From NCBI GenBank assembly GCA_012295275.1, contig CM022676.1:12533660-12597659 (forward strand): a DNA stretch of 64,000 bases. Reading direction: 5' to 3'. The notes beneath the pieces were generated by a model. That model made no database searches. It had not been told where the DNA came from and was given only the letters and a program-made list of their open reading frames with translations. Of this stretch, positions 1 through 12,308 are shown piece after piece; the first letter of the stretch is position 1, and each line of letters starts with the position of its first letter. Both the position numbers and the translations under genes were made by a program. This DNA comes from Chrysomallon squamiferum. Lineage: Eukaryota > Mollusca > Gastropoda > Neomphalida > Peltospiridae.

Positions 1-1123
1 AGTAAAGTCTAACATCACTGAAGTTGTAAAGCAGTTCCTGAGATATGCTATTTTATATATTCTCGAAGAATTTGAGGCTTTACAGATGTCTAAAAATGTG
101 TTACCAAAGATTTTTCTGTTTAGTTCTAACTCAAATCAGTCACCATTTATTTGGGCATCTGATTCCTCCAGGGCTGTGAAACCCATACTTCCAGCAACAA
201 AATGTTAAAGTGTCTGGAATGTGAGTTTGAAGGTGACAGAAAAGAATACAACTAACAAATCAAAAGTGCATACCCTATGTATCTGATTCACCATTAAATA
301 ATCACATATTTTTGGGTGTGAAATTGTTACAAAGTTCAACATATGCAGGTTTCTTGTTTAATACTACAGTTGCATGCTACTTTATAAATTATAACTATCA
401 TATAACTGCCAAGTACAACCTTGGCTCAGTATGACACTGAAATAGATGAAAGAAAATTTGAAGCAAATCCATATCATAGTTTTAACTTACGGCCAATTAT
501 CAGTTTTACACATGGTGTTTATATCCATACGTCATTTTAGCCTTTTCCTGTTTGGAGGATTGTATCATCAAGAAGAATACAGTGATCATTGTCAAAAGGA
601 ATTATAGGTCTCACACTGATGGTATTTTCTGGCTTTTACATCCCAGACAACACTGATCATCAGAAATGGAATGAGATATGTCACAATGGTGTTTTTTCAC
701 ATTTCTCATTTTAAGTATTTGTTTTTCTGATTTTCACATTTTGGCAATTTTTTTGCATTTTGCATATTCAGCCTTGAAAGTATTTGAGGTACTTCACAGA
801 TTTCAGTTTATAGTCACTGTATTCTAGTTAATATCATGGCTCATATCATGTTTGCTGATGCTGTTGCATTTTTGTCAGTATTCAAAACGTCATATCTCAA
901 GGATGCTACCAATATAATGTTCTGACATTCTGGATATAATTAAACTGCAATATTTAGTATATAAATTCAAATGATGCTGTGATTGCTGATGGTGGTCTAG
1001 GTGGTGATGTTTGTCTTAAGTGATAAATATGTAAACTTTGAACATCAACATGTATATCAGTAATTTAAAAAATTAAATAAAATGACATCACAAGAAGGAC
1101 TAATATTAAAGTGATCAAATAAA

Positions 1124-1589
1124 CAGGTACTGAACCATTTATCCAGCAAGTTCGGGACTAAAAATGGCCTTAATTCCTGGATTTGCCAGATTTCTGGAAA
1201 CAGGCTAAATCTTTATTTAAAATATAAAACAAAGAATGAAAAATAAAGAATGAAACTGTGTTCCACAGATACAATTTAATAGCTGTAAAAAACTGCCCGT
1301 TTGATCTTTGATAGTTCACTAAAGGATACTTGTTTAGATTACACTTTTCACCAGCAAGATCCATTCCTGCTAGACTTTTAGAGATGATAATAAATGAAAA
1401 TGATAGTAAAGTGAATGAAATAATAACTTATTGTGAGAGGATCAACAGTACATAGCAACATTCTCACTGAACTGGTGTCATAAGACACTAAAACAAAACA
1501 TACACAATTGAAAAATACCCAGTTTCAAAAATAACTGTTTTTCTGGATTTTCCAGATTTCTTGAACTTGGATAAATGGTTTGGTACTTG
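1124..1589. mobile_element. candidate MITE with terminal inverted repeats
   Basis: The left end reads CAGGTACTGAACCATTTATC. The right end, read on the minus strand, starts CAAGTACCAAACCATTTATC, so about 17 of 20 bases agree. Further inverted similarity lies inside (a CCAGATTTCTGG-like stretch on both sides). The length is about 466 bases with no coding frame. No clear target-site duplication was seen, so the class is not assigned; a non-autonomous DNA transposon fits best. Confidence 0.5.
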
Positions 1590-3034
1590 TTATTTTTCTA
1601 CCTTTTCAGTCAGAAAATAAATAATTAAAACACAGATATGTGTGTAAATGTTCAAAATGTGCATACATTATCAGCATATACTTTCTTCATCGAGGTTATG
1701 GTTTTTAAACTATCAGTGAATCCAGAGATATTTTAGAACATAGCATTTGCACCAAATGAGCATTTTCATATCCAAACATTTTAAAAATCCAGGGGAAATC
1801 CACATAAATATCTTGGGATGAAAATTAAAACATCCTTCCTGGTTAAGACTTACTGCCATTTAAACAAACAGCAGTGTGTATCAATCAATGTTGGATACCA
1901 AAGACAATTAAAATATACAATACAATTTTCTACAAACATATGAAATATTTCAGTGATTCTCATATTAATTCTGTGGGCAATAGTATACAGTAGTCATGTC
2001 TAGTGATAAAGTCTCACACATATCTTTCTAACTGCTTAATTTTCCTAAATTTTCACAATGTTGTTGTTATAAAATAATAGTAAACTAGGCTAAGCTTTAC
2101 AATGTATTTAAGGTTATTAGAAAAGAAAAAAAAATGAGAAATAAAAAGAAATAAAAAGTTATAAAACTATAAATAGCAATAAAATACTTTGCTTTACCCC
2201 AAGAAATATAATTTGACAGAAATAAATGCTGGACATCACTAAAGATATATATATATTAAACAAAAGCAAGTGATTTGGTACATTGCCATTGGTTAAAAGT
2301 AAGCTAAGTTTTAGAACAAAAGATGATAATATCACCCATATCATCCCATTGTGTGAACCCTATACACGTATAATATGTGTTATCAGATATTTTAGAATGG
2401 TAGTTGTTCCTGTAAATAAGACAACTGAATGAATTATTGTAACATTAATAAAATGTTGTTCTTTAACAATGCATGGCTCTTTATCCAATTTTAAATTAAG
2501 ATTGTGATAAGCATATTGCTCTTAATGATTGGTATTGAATAGATAAATTAATACAAGCAATGCAGATCAATATGCACTCAAAATGTTTAATGGAGAACAC
2601 CCTGTAATAAGTGGTATCAAATTTGGCTTACGATCATATTTATTTCTTTTATACAATTTAGGGCAGTTTATTAAAATTCTTAAGTAAAAACATACAGCAA
2701 ATTCTATAATGGACAGTGATAACAAAATTTAAGAAATTAAAAAAAGCTTGAAATGGTTTATGCAGTAAAAGAACCAAATCGAAGACATGAAATAAAATGA
2801 TGTTGTTCATTTGATTTTCTGGAAAGAGGTTTGTTTCTTTTTCAGGGTTTTTGTGTTGTTGTTGTTGTTGTGAGGAGGGTTGTTGTTGTTGTTTGATTTT
2901 TGTTTCTTACATATCTGTAAAGGATAATCATTATAATGCATATTACCTCTGATTTCAGAACATTAACACTTATACTGAAATATGTTTACACTGCCAATTA
3001 TAATGTCTCATATTAAGCTGATGTTTTTCATATA

Positions 3035-3359
3035 CAGGTACCGGATTATCCGGACTCCTAGGAGCCCGAGGTATTCCGGATTTCATATTTTCTGGTTTTC
3101 TGATACCAAGGTATCTAAATAATTAGCCATAAACATTTTAAAATTAAAAAACATAAAGAAAATTGACAATACACAACTGTGGCGACTCGACATGTGAACA
3201 GCGAGTAATTGAATGCCACACGGCTTGATAGAGTAGTTTTGGTTTGGTGAGGACAACACCCGCACAAGTGAACTATGAAAATAGAATCAGAAAAAAACAT
3301 CCGGTTTCTGGTCTTTCCGGAATTCCTACAACTCCATAAGATGATCCATGAAAAACCTG
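3035..3359. mobile_element. possible decayed inverted-repeat element
   Basis: The left part begins CAGGTACCGGATTATCCGG and has TATTCCGGA and TTTTCTGGTTTTC further in. The right part, on the minus strand, begins CAGG and has GGAATTCCGG and ACCAGAAACCGG. The inner inverted similarity and the CAGG...CCTG borders suggest a DNA-transposon remnant related to the element at 1124. No transposase frame is present. Confidence 0.3.
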
Positions 3360-3662
3360 AAAAATAAAACGTAACGGCTGATATACGTTGCGGCAGACAA
3401 ATTCATTTCAGCCAATCATTGCACAAATATGTGCAAAATCAGGAAATTCCTCTGCACACTGTATAAAACGTATCCTTTATCGATCTTTGGAAATTGAGAG
3501 AAAACGAAATATTACCAGCAGGTGTCACCGAACAAAACAGCGTGTATCTCTCTCCTACAACTCTATTGATGTGAAGAGATAAACTGAACAAAAAAAAAAA
3601 AAAAAAAAAAAATGAAAACAAAGTGATAGTTAAAGTTATAATATTCTAGTTCATCACATAAA

Positions 3663-4260
3663 AGAAATTATGTTTATTGATGATAGAATAGTTGCAGTAG
3701 TAGTAGTTGTAGTAGCATTATTAGAAATATTAGATTTGTAGTAGCAATAATACTAGCTTTATTACAATGAGTAATAGTGGTTGTAATAGTAGTGGTAGTA
3801 TGGGTAAAAGTAGTAGTATAAATAGTATGGATATATATATATAATCCACATAAGTAACTGTAGTAACAGTAGTAACAGCAGGATTAGTATGAACAGAAGT
3901 AGTTATAGTAGCAGTATGAGTAAACGTAGTAATAGACCTAGCAGTAGTAGTATCAGTGGAAGTAGTATTATTAGTATGAATAGATTAGTAGTAGTAGCAA
4001 TGGCAGTTTGTAGAAGTAGTAATACTATCAGTAGAAGCATTGGTAGCAGACGTATACAGCAGTAACAGTAGTAGTACTGTAGTAGTTGTAGCTGTATTAT
4101 TATTATTAGTAGTTAACATAGAATAGGAAGACGAGCAGAAATGACAAAAGTAGTATGAATAGAAGTAGCAGTAGACGTAGTGGTAGTAATATGAATGGAA
4201 GTATAGTAATAGTAGTACGAGTAGAAGTAATATAGTATGAAGAGGTGTAATAAAGACAGC
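3663..4260. repeat. imperfect AGT/GTA trinucleotide field
   Basis: About 600 bases made mostly of AGT/GTA/ATT triplets with many interruptions. Reading frames here give Tyr/Leu/Ser-rich nonsense proteins and are not taken as genes. Confidence 0.75.
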
Positions 4261-4859
4261 GGTAGCAATGAAGGAATATTGTGATAGCAAGTGTTAAATG
4301 ATATTTGTGTAAGTTCTTTCTGGAGCCACAGCAACAACAACAACACAGTATTACTACTGCTAGTATTACTCCTACTCCTACTCCTCCGTTTCCTCGTCCT
4401 TATCCGACTTTGTATAATAACATTATTATTATTATTATTATTATTACTATTAACAAGAAAACAAGAGACCAGCGGGCGTTTAAGTTAATTAGCGTCTACG
4501 TTATGACGACTTTTGTGTAACAAATACAGTTTTCAAATTGTTTTCACTTTGATGTACACGGAGGGATCGCAAGAGGAACTTGAAACTTTGGTCTTTTGTG
4601 ATAAGCATTTAACAGCGGGATTTGTTAAGATACTTTTCTCACTTGTATTGGTACGGTATTAATGCAATGTAATTTGTGTCATTAATATATATCTATGTGT
4701 GTGTGTGTGAAAGAGAAACTTAACTCAAAAGTTATATCACGTAATTACTTGAAATTCTCTTTACTGATCCCATCTTTCAATAGAATTCAATTGACTGATT
4801 CCGTACTTTAATTTGAAAATAATTTAATTAGGTTATTTATGTATGTATATGTATATGTG

Positions 4860-4863
<4 letters not shown>

Positions 4864-4912
<49 letters not shown>
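4864..4912. repeat. (TA)n(CA)n microsatellite
   Basis: A run of TA dinucleotides passes directly into CA dinucleotides. The Tyr/His/Thr-rich frame across it is an artefact of the repeat. Confidence 0.9.
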
Positions 4913-4913
<1 letters not shown>

Positions 4914-5267
4914 TATACATTCATACATACATACACAAGTACATACATAAATATATACATACACATGTACATAGATATATATGTTTATATAAATATCCCG
5001 AACTGGTATTTACCACATTTGAAAAGCTTGAGTAAAAAATGTATTTTCTTTGTAGTATTCCTTCACTTCTGTTAGACAATCCCTGCTGTTTAAATAATAA
5101 AGCTTTAAGCTAAGTTTTAACACAAATCTGATCCTAAACAGACTGAATAAAGGTTTTAACTAATGGATCTCATTTTCGCTAATATCCAACATATTTGTTT
5201 TAATTTATCCATTAAAATTAGAAATAAAATTAAAACATATTTAGACTGTAATTAACAATCAAGATAT

Positions 5268-5350
5268 TGTAAATGTTGTGACTAAAGTTGTTTCTTCCGG
5301 GTACAGGAACTGTACTCTATCTGGGTTAACTTACTGTGTCACGTTCTCTC
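5268..5350 (-). promoter_or_regulatory. orphan copy of the first-exon upstream block
   Basis: This stretch matches the block upstream of the intact first exons: on the minus strand it holds GTGACACAGTAAGTTAACCC and the ACCCGGAAGAAACAA core. The coding part that should follow is gone: the start codon position reads ATATC and the signal-peptide exon is largely deleted. It is the most decayed of the eight copies in the window. Confidence 0.5.
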
Positions 5351-5715
5351 CTATAAAGAGACAGTTTAACCTCACTGTGCCCGCAGTCTGTAGGAATTAG
5401 TAATGAATTAAGTGATATGCTGAAAGCTTCAGTGCCATTAAAGTGAACATTTATTCAGAATCCAAGCCTATTTTTAAATATGTTGCAGCTTACTTGGTGA
5501 TAGATCTAAGTATACGTAATATACGGTTGTTCAGCGTCAGTGCGGGTACAGACACCAAAGAGACTATTTCAATCTCAGTTAGTTAAAATTAGAGACCTGC
5601 CTATCATTAACAGTTAAGTGAAACAACAACACGCTTACAGCATATAGTACAATATCACTTTAATCATGTCATTATTTCATTCTTTCAGGATTGATGCGGA
5701 AAAAAGAAATTAAAT

Positions 5716-5796
5716 ACAAAAGTACTACTAGCACTACTACTACCACTAGTACTATTGCTACTACTACTGCTACTACTATTACTACTACTACTGACA
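5716..5796. repeat. imperfect (CTA)n repeat
   Basis: Interrupted CTA triplets lying just downstream (minus strand) of the decayed first exon at 5.8 kb. Confidence 0.8.
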
Positions 5797-5809
5797 ATAT
5801 AAAATGTAT

Positions 5810-5864
5810 CTAGATTGTTTTTAACAGTTATGACAGAGAGAAGCAGACATCTTAAGATCGGCAT
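5810..5864 (-). pseudogene. signal-peptide first exon, donor lost
   Basis: The frame opens MPILRCLLLSVITVKNNL, close to the intact copies at 6.6, 8.7, 22.5 and 23.0 kb and of the same length, 18 codons plus one base. The donor, GT in the intact copies, reads AT here, so normal splicing after this exon should fail. The upstream block is still recognisable to about 5960. Confidence 0.5.
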
Positions 5865-6582
5865 TGTGTGTAGTGTGTCTATGTTTTATCTTCCTGGTAA
5901 GCAGACTGTATCTAGGTTAATTTACTTTGTCGCATTTTTACTACGGCGCTGTCATTCTGTGAAAGCGTCTACAATTTTCTGTATATTATTTGCCTTACTT
6001 TATTTCTTATTTAGTGTCACTTTATTTTATTAATTCATTTCATTTACTATAAATTGAATTTTTTATACGAATGTTGCTTAGTCAGGAACGTTCCTTTTTT
6101 AGTGAATAATATTTTTATTTTAAAATTGAATTTTTAAATATTAATAAATAATCATATAATCATACATTTTATTCATTTTGGGGGGGTTTATATATATTAC
6201 ATAAATTATTCCATTTACGATATTCGATCATATGCACATGTACAAATCCTGCACGATACATAACAGAGAAACTTTGATTACAATGAAGATTTTGTTTTGC
6301 TGAAACAATTTGAGTTTTGTCACTATGTTTAATATGAAATAAATCAAAACCTGAAATTAACGAGAAAAAGTTGAAAAGTAGAAAAGTCTTAAAACATTTC
6401 TAAATGATTTCACTGTAGTCGCTACGATTATATATTGATGTCACACTAGAGCTGAATCGTATAATAGAATGTTACTGGAAAATATGAAATGTGAACAACA
6501 AATGTGCCCTAGCTTTATGTAGAAGACTAGTTGATTAAAGATTAAAATTTTCTCTGCAGGAATTATTTGTTGAAAATCTTAC

Positions 6583-6637
6583 CTAGGCTGTATCTAACAA
6601 TCATGACAGAAACAAATAAGTATTCGATTAGCGCCAT
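6583..6637 (-). CDS. orphan signal-peptide first exon, intact
   Basis: The frame MALIEYLFVSVMIVRYSL is 18 codons plus one base, followed by a good donor (GTAAGA), so it ends in phase 1 as the IgSF exons require. It has the same length and pattern as the first exons of gene 1. The sequence shows no matching IgV exon between here and position 1. Either it belongs to a receptor whose body lies left of the window, or it is a leftover of tandem duplication. The upstream block (6638-6730) is well kept. Confidence 0.6.
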
Positions 6638-6730
6638 TGTGTATACTGTTATTAAACTTGTTTCTTCCGGGTACACGAGTTGTTCTCTGTCGAGGTTATC
6701 TTACTGTGTCACGTTACTACAACTGCCCTC
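6638..6730 (-). promoter_or_regulatory. conserved block upstream of first exon
   Basis: Shared with the other first-exon copies. On the minus strand it carries AACGTGACACAGTAAG, then ACCCGGAAGAAACAAG just before the start codon. CCGGAAG fits the ETS-factor core. It may be the 5' UTR and proximal promoter; no TATA box is evident. Confidence 0.4.
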
Positions 6731-6940
6731 TCGCTGTTATAAAGCGTTAACTTCTAAGCAGCTCTATAAAGTTTATCAGCGAGCATTGGAGTAACTATTG
6801 AGCAAAATAAAAACATGTTTATGACATTAACAGAAGGAAGCACTGCAGTGAAGTGTTTTGCCATTGTAATCATGCTAATTCATTCTAGCAGTGATAGTCG
6901 CAAAAAAATAACAACAAATAAAGAACAAATAAAAGAAATA

Positions 6941-6955
6941 ATAATAATAATAAAC

Positions 6956-7003
<48 letters not shown>

Positions 7004-7022
7004 GTAATAATAATAATAACAA
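6941..7022. repeat. (TAA)n microsatellite
   Basis: An almost pure TAA/ATA run. The poly-isoleucine frame across it is not a gene. Confidence 0.9.
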
Positions 7023-8692
7023 TTAACACGACATCAAAAACGATAATATCACAGTGCCATTGCCTAAACTACGGAATCGGTCACGGGAGAGTCATTTTAT
7101 ATATATGTTTTATATATGTGCATATATTTGAATTCTTTATTAATAGTCCTTATTTGTAAATCATCTATGTATCTGTCTTTGCGTGTTCTCTCTCTCTCTG
7201 TTTGTGTGTTTAAATAACAAATTTTCAGTGTTCTTTTGGTGTTTGTTTGTTTTGTTGTTATTTCTTGTTTTTCACATAATTTCGTATTGTCTTATTTTCC
7301 TGGTTTCTACTGTGGTAAACAGTTATTCGTTTTGGTTCAGCAGCCGCTTCCGTATGTTAGGTTGTTTGTGGGTTTTCTCTGTTTAAACTCTACATCAGTT
7401 TGTATTGACGGTGATCTTAACGATTTGTAAGCCGTGAATACTAATTTTACTGTCATAAACTACAACAACTATCTCACTCAAGTCAGGGAGAAAATTCTTT
7501 ACTGAATCCAGCTAAAGGACGAGTTTTACACGACTGACAGAAACGTGCAGTGGTGTGTATCTGGTTTTCTCCTCAATTATTCATGATAAAAGAATATATT
7601 ACGTTCTTCTTGTATATTATCTTATATTCAAACCGAGCACATTACAAATATGTTCCAGAAGACAAAAGTCTCAATAAAAAGTTTGTGTTATTGTTAAATC
7701 GGATAGTTTATGTTATTAACGTATACAAATTAACTAACAAACTGACATAAATACAGAAAGACAGACAGATTTACATCAGATCCGTTGAAACTTAAATTGT
7801 AATGATAATAAATAATAAATAATACAACTTCATTCTTTAGAATATCGATATCAAATAACGACGTTCGTATTCAGGACCGGACTTAGTGTTTGTATATATT
7901 CGGTCAACCTCTGGTTTAGTTCATAATTAAGTATGAAAAATGTACAGCTCTTAAAAAGAAATTAATACTTGAAAATGTATTTTGTAAAATTAAATTCTGA
8001 AAATATATTTTATTTGATAAAACTGAAACCGATTAACTATAGCTTTAATAATAGGTAACCAGTTACTATATAAACATTAATGTAGAGAGAGAGAAAGAGA
8101 AACAAAAACATATTATTTTTAATTAATACGAAGTTGAAATATCTTAACAAGCCAAAAGAAAACCCCCACATCAGTATTACCATCTACACTAACAGTTAAC
8201 TAAAGTCTTGTACTGTCAGGGGCAGAGTACAATCCCTATGTTCTGAGAATGTTCCCTATAAACCTGAGGTAGCAGTTGCCATATATGGTCATATCACATG
8301 ACAATATAGTTACCAGTTTTAACAAAGCTCCCAACAGGAGGCAGTAATCTTGTTAGAACATACTCACCTCAGATTACTTTATAAATTAATATTAAATACT
8401 GACAGTCGTAGAATAGGAAATAGTGATTATTATTTCTTTGTTGTATACACAGAACGGCTTTTGACAAATAACACTAACGAAAAACATATACAATGTTTAA
8501 TTCACTGTATGAAACATGTAAAACATTCGGAAGATTTGAATATGCCTCTCTAATATTACTAAAATTATTTCACAAGGAAGAACCAAACAGTAATTATATG
8601 AAATAAATAACAAGTGTTGAGACTCGGAGTACAGGCTAGTGTTACATAAATATCAGACGACTTTTCTAGTGTAAAATTTTAACAAAACTTAC

Positions 8693-8747
8693 CTGTGCTG
8701 TATCTAATAATCGTAAGAGAAACAAGTAAATATCTCAACACCGCCAT
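8693..8747 (-). CDS. orphan signal-peptide first exon, intact
   Basis: The frame MAVLRYLLVSLTIIRYST is 18 codons plus one base, with a donor GTAAGT. The hydrophobic core after a short start fits a signal peptide. It is closest to the 23.0 kb copy (both end RYST). No receptor exon follows on the minus strand inside the window. The conserved upstream block extends to about 8840. Confidence 0.6.
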
Positions 8748-8840
8748 TTTGTATAATGCGAGTAAACTTGTTTCTTCCGGGTACACGAGTTGTACTCTAT
8801 CTAGGTTAACTTACAGTGTCACGTTATTACTACAGCGCTC
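8748..8840 (-). promoter_or_regulatory. conserved block upstream of first exon
   Basis: Carries the same AACGTGACACTGTAAGTTAA and ACCCGGAAGAAACAAG segments in the same order and spacing as the 6.6 and 22.6 kb copies. The ETS-like GGAAG core is intact. Confidence 0.4.
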
Positions 8841-9206
8841 TAGCTATTGTGTAGCGTCTGTTTCTATCTAAGTTGTATAAACTTTATCAGTCGGATTTAG
8901 ATTGACCATTAAATAAAATAAAAACATGCTTATGACATTAAGGGAAAGAGTCACTACAGTGAACACCTTTACCACTGTAATCATACCAGTCTCTAATAAA
9001 TAACGAAAAAAAAATAAAAAATAAAAAAATAAAAATAAAAATAATAATAATAAAAATACTGATAATAATATTGGTGCCAGTGTTTAAAGTGCTAATTGTC
9101 TAGGGGCATAAAACAGTGTGACAAGGACTGGTCAGTTATAAATTGTAAGATGTATGTATATAATAGAAAAATAATACATCAGGAGTGCAGTTTATTTATG
9201 TATATT

Positions 9207-9210
<4 letters not shown>

Positions 9211-9282
<72 letters not shown>
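9211..9282. repeat. (CA)n(TA)n microsatellite
   Basis: A CA run with one interruption passes into a TA run. It directly abuts a GC-richer segment at 9.29-9.58 kb. Confidence 0.9.
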
Positions 9283-9285
<3 letters not shown>

Positions 9286-9289
9286 AGGC

Positions 9290-9580
9290 CTATACAACTT
9301 AACTTACGCTACCTAATGACGGTATCACTGCGTGTCAACGAAAGGCCACAGTGTCAAGGTCTGTCCCTTGACCTCCGAGTTCATCAAACTTGTCGACCGC
9401 CCGCTTGTCGCTTCCCGAACCAGACTTGAACTCGCCTCGTCTCAGCCGCGAAGCCCGTGTATTAGATTACTGCGGACGTCGGTGAAATCCGCGGAGTTAA
9501 AGAAAGAAGTAGCTACTCGGGCAGACACACTTCAAAGCTGAGTTAGTTTGTCTCACAAAACGTGTCTTATCTTGGCCGCT
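9290..9580 (-). repeat. GC-rich islet, possible tRNA-derived SINE remnant
   Basis: This segment is clearly richer in G and C than its surroundings, with several CG dinucleotides. On the minus strand it has GTTCAAGTC, which fits a tRNA-type box B; a convincing box A was not found. It ends against a TA/CA microsatellite, as SINE tails often do. It could also be a fragment of an unrelated repeat. The 69-residue plus-strand frame across it shows no recognisable domain. Confidence 0.3.
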
Positions 9581-9922
9581 AATTAACGTAACTAAAACAT
9601 TTAAAAACTTCTTTTAGAAATTCGTCATCACATATTTTCCTTTGACAGTGAGACAGCTTTAATGATTTGCATATATCGTCAGCTAAGTTTATTTACTGAT
9701 TATAATTATGAATATATGTTTATTTAATACTTGTCGTTATTTTATCTTTTCTGTATTTAATATATATAGACTAGATAATCTGACGATTGCATATACGTAA
9801 AAATCAGTACGTCAACAAAAATCTTTAGTAAGTTTGGGCAAATGGAATTTATCTAATGAAACTGTTTTATAGATAAGCGGGTTTTACGTTAAACAATGAC
9901 TGTATTATCTATCTTCGACACA

Positions 9923-9925
<3 letters not shown>

Positions 9926-9976
<51 letters not shown>
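9926..9976. repeat. (TAA)n microsatellite
   Basis: A pure TAA run followed by a short GAGGAGG stretch. The following 10.03-10.31 kb segment resembles intron 1 of gene 1. Confidence 0.9.
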
Positions 9977-9979
<3 letters not shown>

Positions 9980-10029
9980 GAGGAGGGGGAGGTGGAGGAC
10001 CATAATGATCTTAATTTTAGATTTACTTA

Positions 10030-10310
10030 AAATCCCTAGAAATGAATCAGAATTTCCACGAAGATTATCTAAACATAGCGAATCTACGTTTAATATAAAC
10101 ACTTGTTTGAACATGTTTTCATATACACTGTTGCTAGAAGTATTTTTTTTATAATTTCAGAACAAATTTAAATAATAGCAACTAAAACTATTGTAGTTTG
10201 TAGACGAAAGCGAAGTTAGTCTTGCGGTGGATATCTGTGATATTTGAAATTTGCTGATATTTTGATATGAAAATAAACACAATCAAGTTGCATTATTAAA
10301 CAATTTGTTC
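10030..10310. repeat. segment shared with intron 1 of gene 1
   Basis: It contains TTTCCACGAA, a CTACGTTTAA-like stretch, GATATTTGAAATTTGC and AAGTTGCATTATT in the same order as 19.40-19.72 kb. This indicates that the 5-12 kb block descends from a duplicated exon 1 / intron 1 region of the receptor family. Confidence 0.6.
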
Positions 10311-10566
10311 TAGTCTAGGTAATAAAGTCTACTCTTCAATGGATCCAGTCTAATTATGCGACCTCATTAGCTCTCAGTAATTTTTAGCAACAACATATTA
10401 AAAACTAAATCTAGAAGAAAATAAATTAATAAAAAATAAAGAGAAAATAATTGATAAAGAAGAGGCTAAAATTATTTCTGACATATACAATTATTCTGGC
10501 TTAGTCTAGTGATAACTATTAAATTAATTAAGCACATGTTTAATGAAGGGAAGTACGTCCTATAGT

Positions 10567-10621
10567 ATCATTGTTTCATGACTACTGCGGAAAAAACAAA
10601 TACATATGTTAAGAGCGGCGT
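10567..10621 (-). pseudogene. decayed signal-peptide first exon
   Basis: The start codon position reads ACG instead of ATG. The frame continues TPLLTYVFVFSAVVMK, similar to the 5.8 kb copy. An interrupted TA repeat (to about 10708) has invaded the upstream block, but GTTAAATTATTGCGTCGCAT-like sequence survives beyond it. Confidence 0.4.
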
Positions 10622-10676
10622 TGTGTGTATATATATATACAGTACATACAACGCAGCTCCTAACATATATAGATGT

Positions 10677-10713
<37 letters not shown>

Positions 10714-11567
10714 TTTATGATAATTTCACCGGATACACCTATTGTAACTAGGTTAAATTATTGCGTCGCATCATTAGTATATCGCTGTCATTAAATAAAA
10801 GCAACTACAATTTTTATATATTATTTATTTCACTTATTTATTATTTAGCTCCACTTTATTTTATTAAATTTTTTAGTTTAAGTAACAAAACGAAACTGCC
10901 AAATTTCATTTACTATTAATTGATTTCCTTAAAGTCATATCACTTTATCTGCATTGTTTCTATTTATTAAATAAAATTTAAAAATTTCGAATATTAATGA
11001 ATAGTCTAATTACAGTTTGGTTTCTTACATTCTTTCCATTTGTCACTTCAGTTCATTTCATCTTACATCAGTTAATATATTTATGACATTCGTTCCGCAT
11101 AGCATTTTTATATTTGTATAATAATATAACATTATTAAATTAACATGCACATGTACACATTCTGGAAAGATACGTAAAATAGAACCTTTCTTTCTAGTGG
11201 AGAATATATCTTTTTTCAATTAGAGCTTGTCAAAAAAAAAAAAAAAAAAAAAAATCACGATTCAATGGTACAAAGAGAAAACCAAAATAAAAACAATTTG
11301 TGTTTTATTATAATTATAGAAAATGCTTCTAGATCAGGCAAATCGTAATTTCATGTTAACTTGAAAACGTTGTAAGATGTGAGATATGAGTTGCATCCCT
11401 TTAAGTTTATCGTCTTGATAAGAGATCATTAAATAAAAGTTACAACAAATCAAAGTACTGAATTAGATGCTGTTCTAGTTTTGTATCGTTCTCAGCACAT
11501 GAAAACTCCATTGGTTACTCATAGCTTCAAGTCTCGGACAATTTCGAAAATATTCCACAATACCAAT

Positions 11568-11622
11568 CTAGACTCTATCTGACAATCACGATAGAAACAA
11601 GTGAGTGTCCTATTGGCGCCGT
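11568..11622 (-). pseudogene. decayed signal-peptide first exon
   Basis: Recognisable by GGCGCC at the start and TTGTTTCTATCGTGATTGTC in the core. The start codon is ACG, an in-frame TAG sits near the end, and the donor GT reads AT. It lies only about 1 kb downstream of the last exon of gene 1. Confidence 0.5.
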
Positions 11623-11682
11623 TGTATATTCTCTCATATATTGTTTTTTTCCGAATACACCATCTTATCACATTATTACGAC

Positions 11683-11684
<2 letters not shown>

Positions 11685-11765
<81 letters not shown>
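11685..11765. repeat. (CT)n microsatellite, about 40 units
   Basis: A pure CT run. Its position corresponds to the 60-unit CT run at 24039-24158 in the gene 2 copy, so the repeat predates the tandem duplication. Confidence 0.95.
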
Positions 11766-11769
<4 letters not shown>

Positions 11770-12258
11770 ATTTCCCGAGATGACCAAAAAATTTCATCTT
11801 TGTAATTTTAGATGTTGAATCAATTACGCTGTATTTTCATATACATTGCCTAGAAAGAAAGAAAGAAAGAAAGAGAAATATAAATAAATTGGACAAAAAC
11901 GATACTACTGTATATAAAACAAACCTGTTGTATATAAAACAAACCTAATAATGTTCTTTTAGTCTTGGTTGAAAGTACTTATTAATTGTTCAAGCTCTTC
12001 ACGAAGTGAATACAATATGTGACTGTATGTAACTGTCTGCCTGTTTGTGTGTATGGGTTTATGCATAAGGTTCGTTAATATGTATGACAAATTAGCATCT
12101 GATTTTGAATTTCCGCAATCATCTTGACTTGTCTTTCATGATCTACTTCAGTTTGAATCGTTTTACGTATTAAAAAGACAGCTTCTTTGGAAATAAAAAT
12201 GTTCTAATAGATCTAGGACCTAAAAAGGATATTCAAAACACTGGATTTCTTATTTTAC

Positions 12259-12308
12259 CTGAACGGACAACTGTTTCCTGGACTGAATCCATAGATACAT
12301 CTTGATAT
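12259..12308 (-). pseudogene. gene 1 relic tail exon (YQDV), behind a stop
   Basis: A 50-base exon with acceptor TTTCACAG and donor GTAAAA. In phase 2 it reads YQDVSMDSVQETVVRS, the counterpart of the gene 2 exon at 25601. In gene 1 the preceding exon carries an in-frame stop, so this exon is reached only as 3' UTR unless that exon is skipped; skipping would shift the frame and lose YQDV. Confidence 0.55.

Larger units (their letters stand above)
1..5250. other. gene-poor AT-rich flank
   Basis: No exon with matching splice sites and an open frame was recognised on either strand. The stretch holds two candidate inverted-repeat elements (about 1.1-1.6 and 3.0-3.4 kb), a poly-A run near 3590-3612, an imperfect AGT/GTA trinucleotide field at about 3.66-4.25 kb and a TA/CA run near 4.87 kb. 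If the minus-strand first exons at 5-9 kb are used, this stretch would be their first intron, running toward a receptor body beyond position 1; that is inference. Confidence 0.6.

Noticed and set aside
4839-5075. 78-codon Tyr/Thr/His-rich plus-strand frame
   Set aside because: It is the translation of a TA/CA microsatellite with no domain or splice context.
6815-7159. 114-codon plus-strand frame
   Set aside because: More than a third is poly-isoleucine from a TAA run; the rest shows no likeness to a protein.
11519-11797. Arg/Glu and Ser/Leu repeat frames
   Set aside because: They translate a CT/GA microsatellite on both strands; the same applies to frames at 24.0, 31.8, 37.0, 43.6, 49.2, 53.9 and 60.9 kb.
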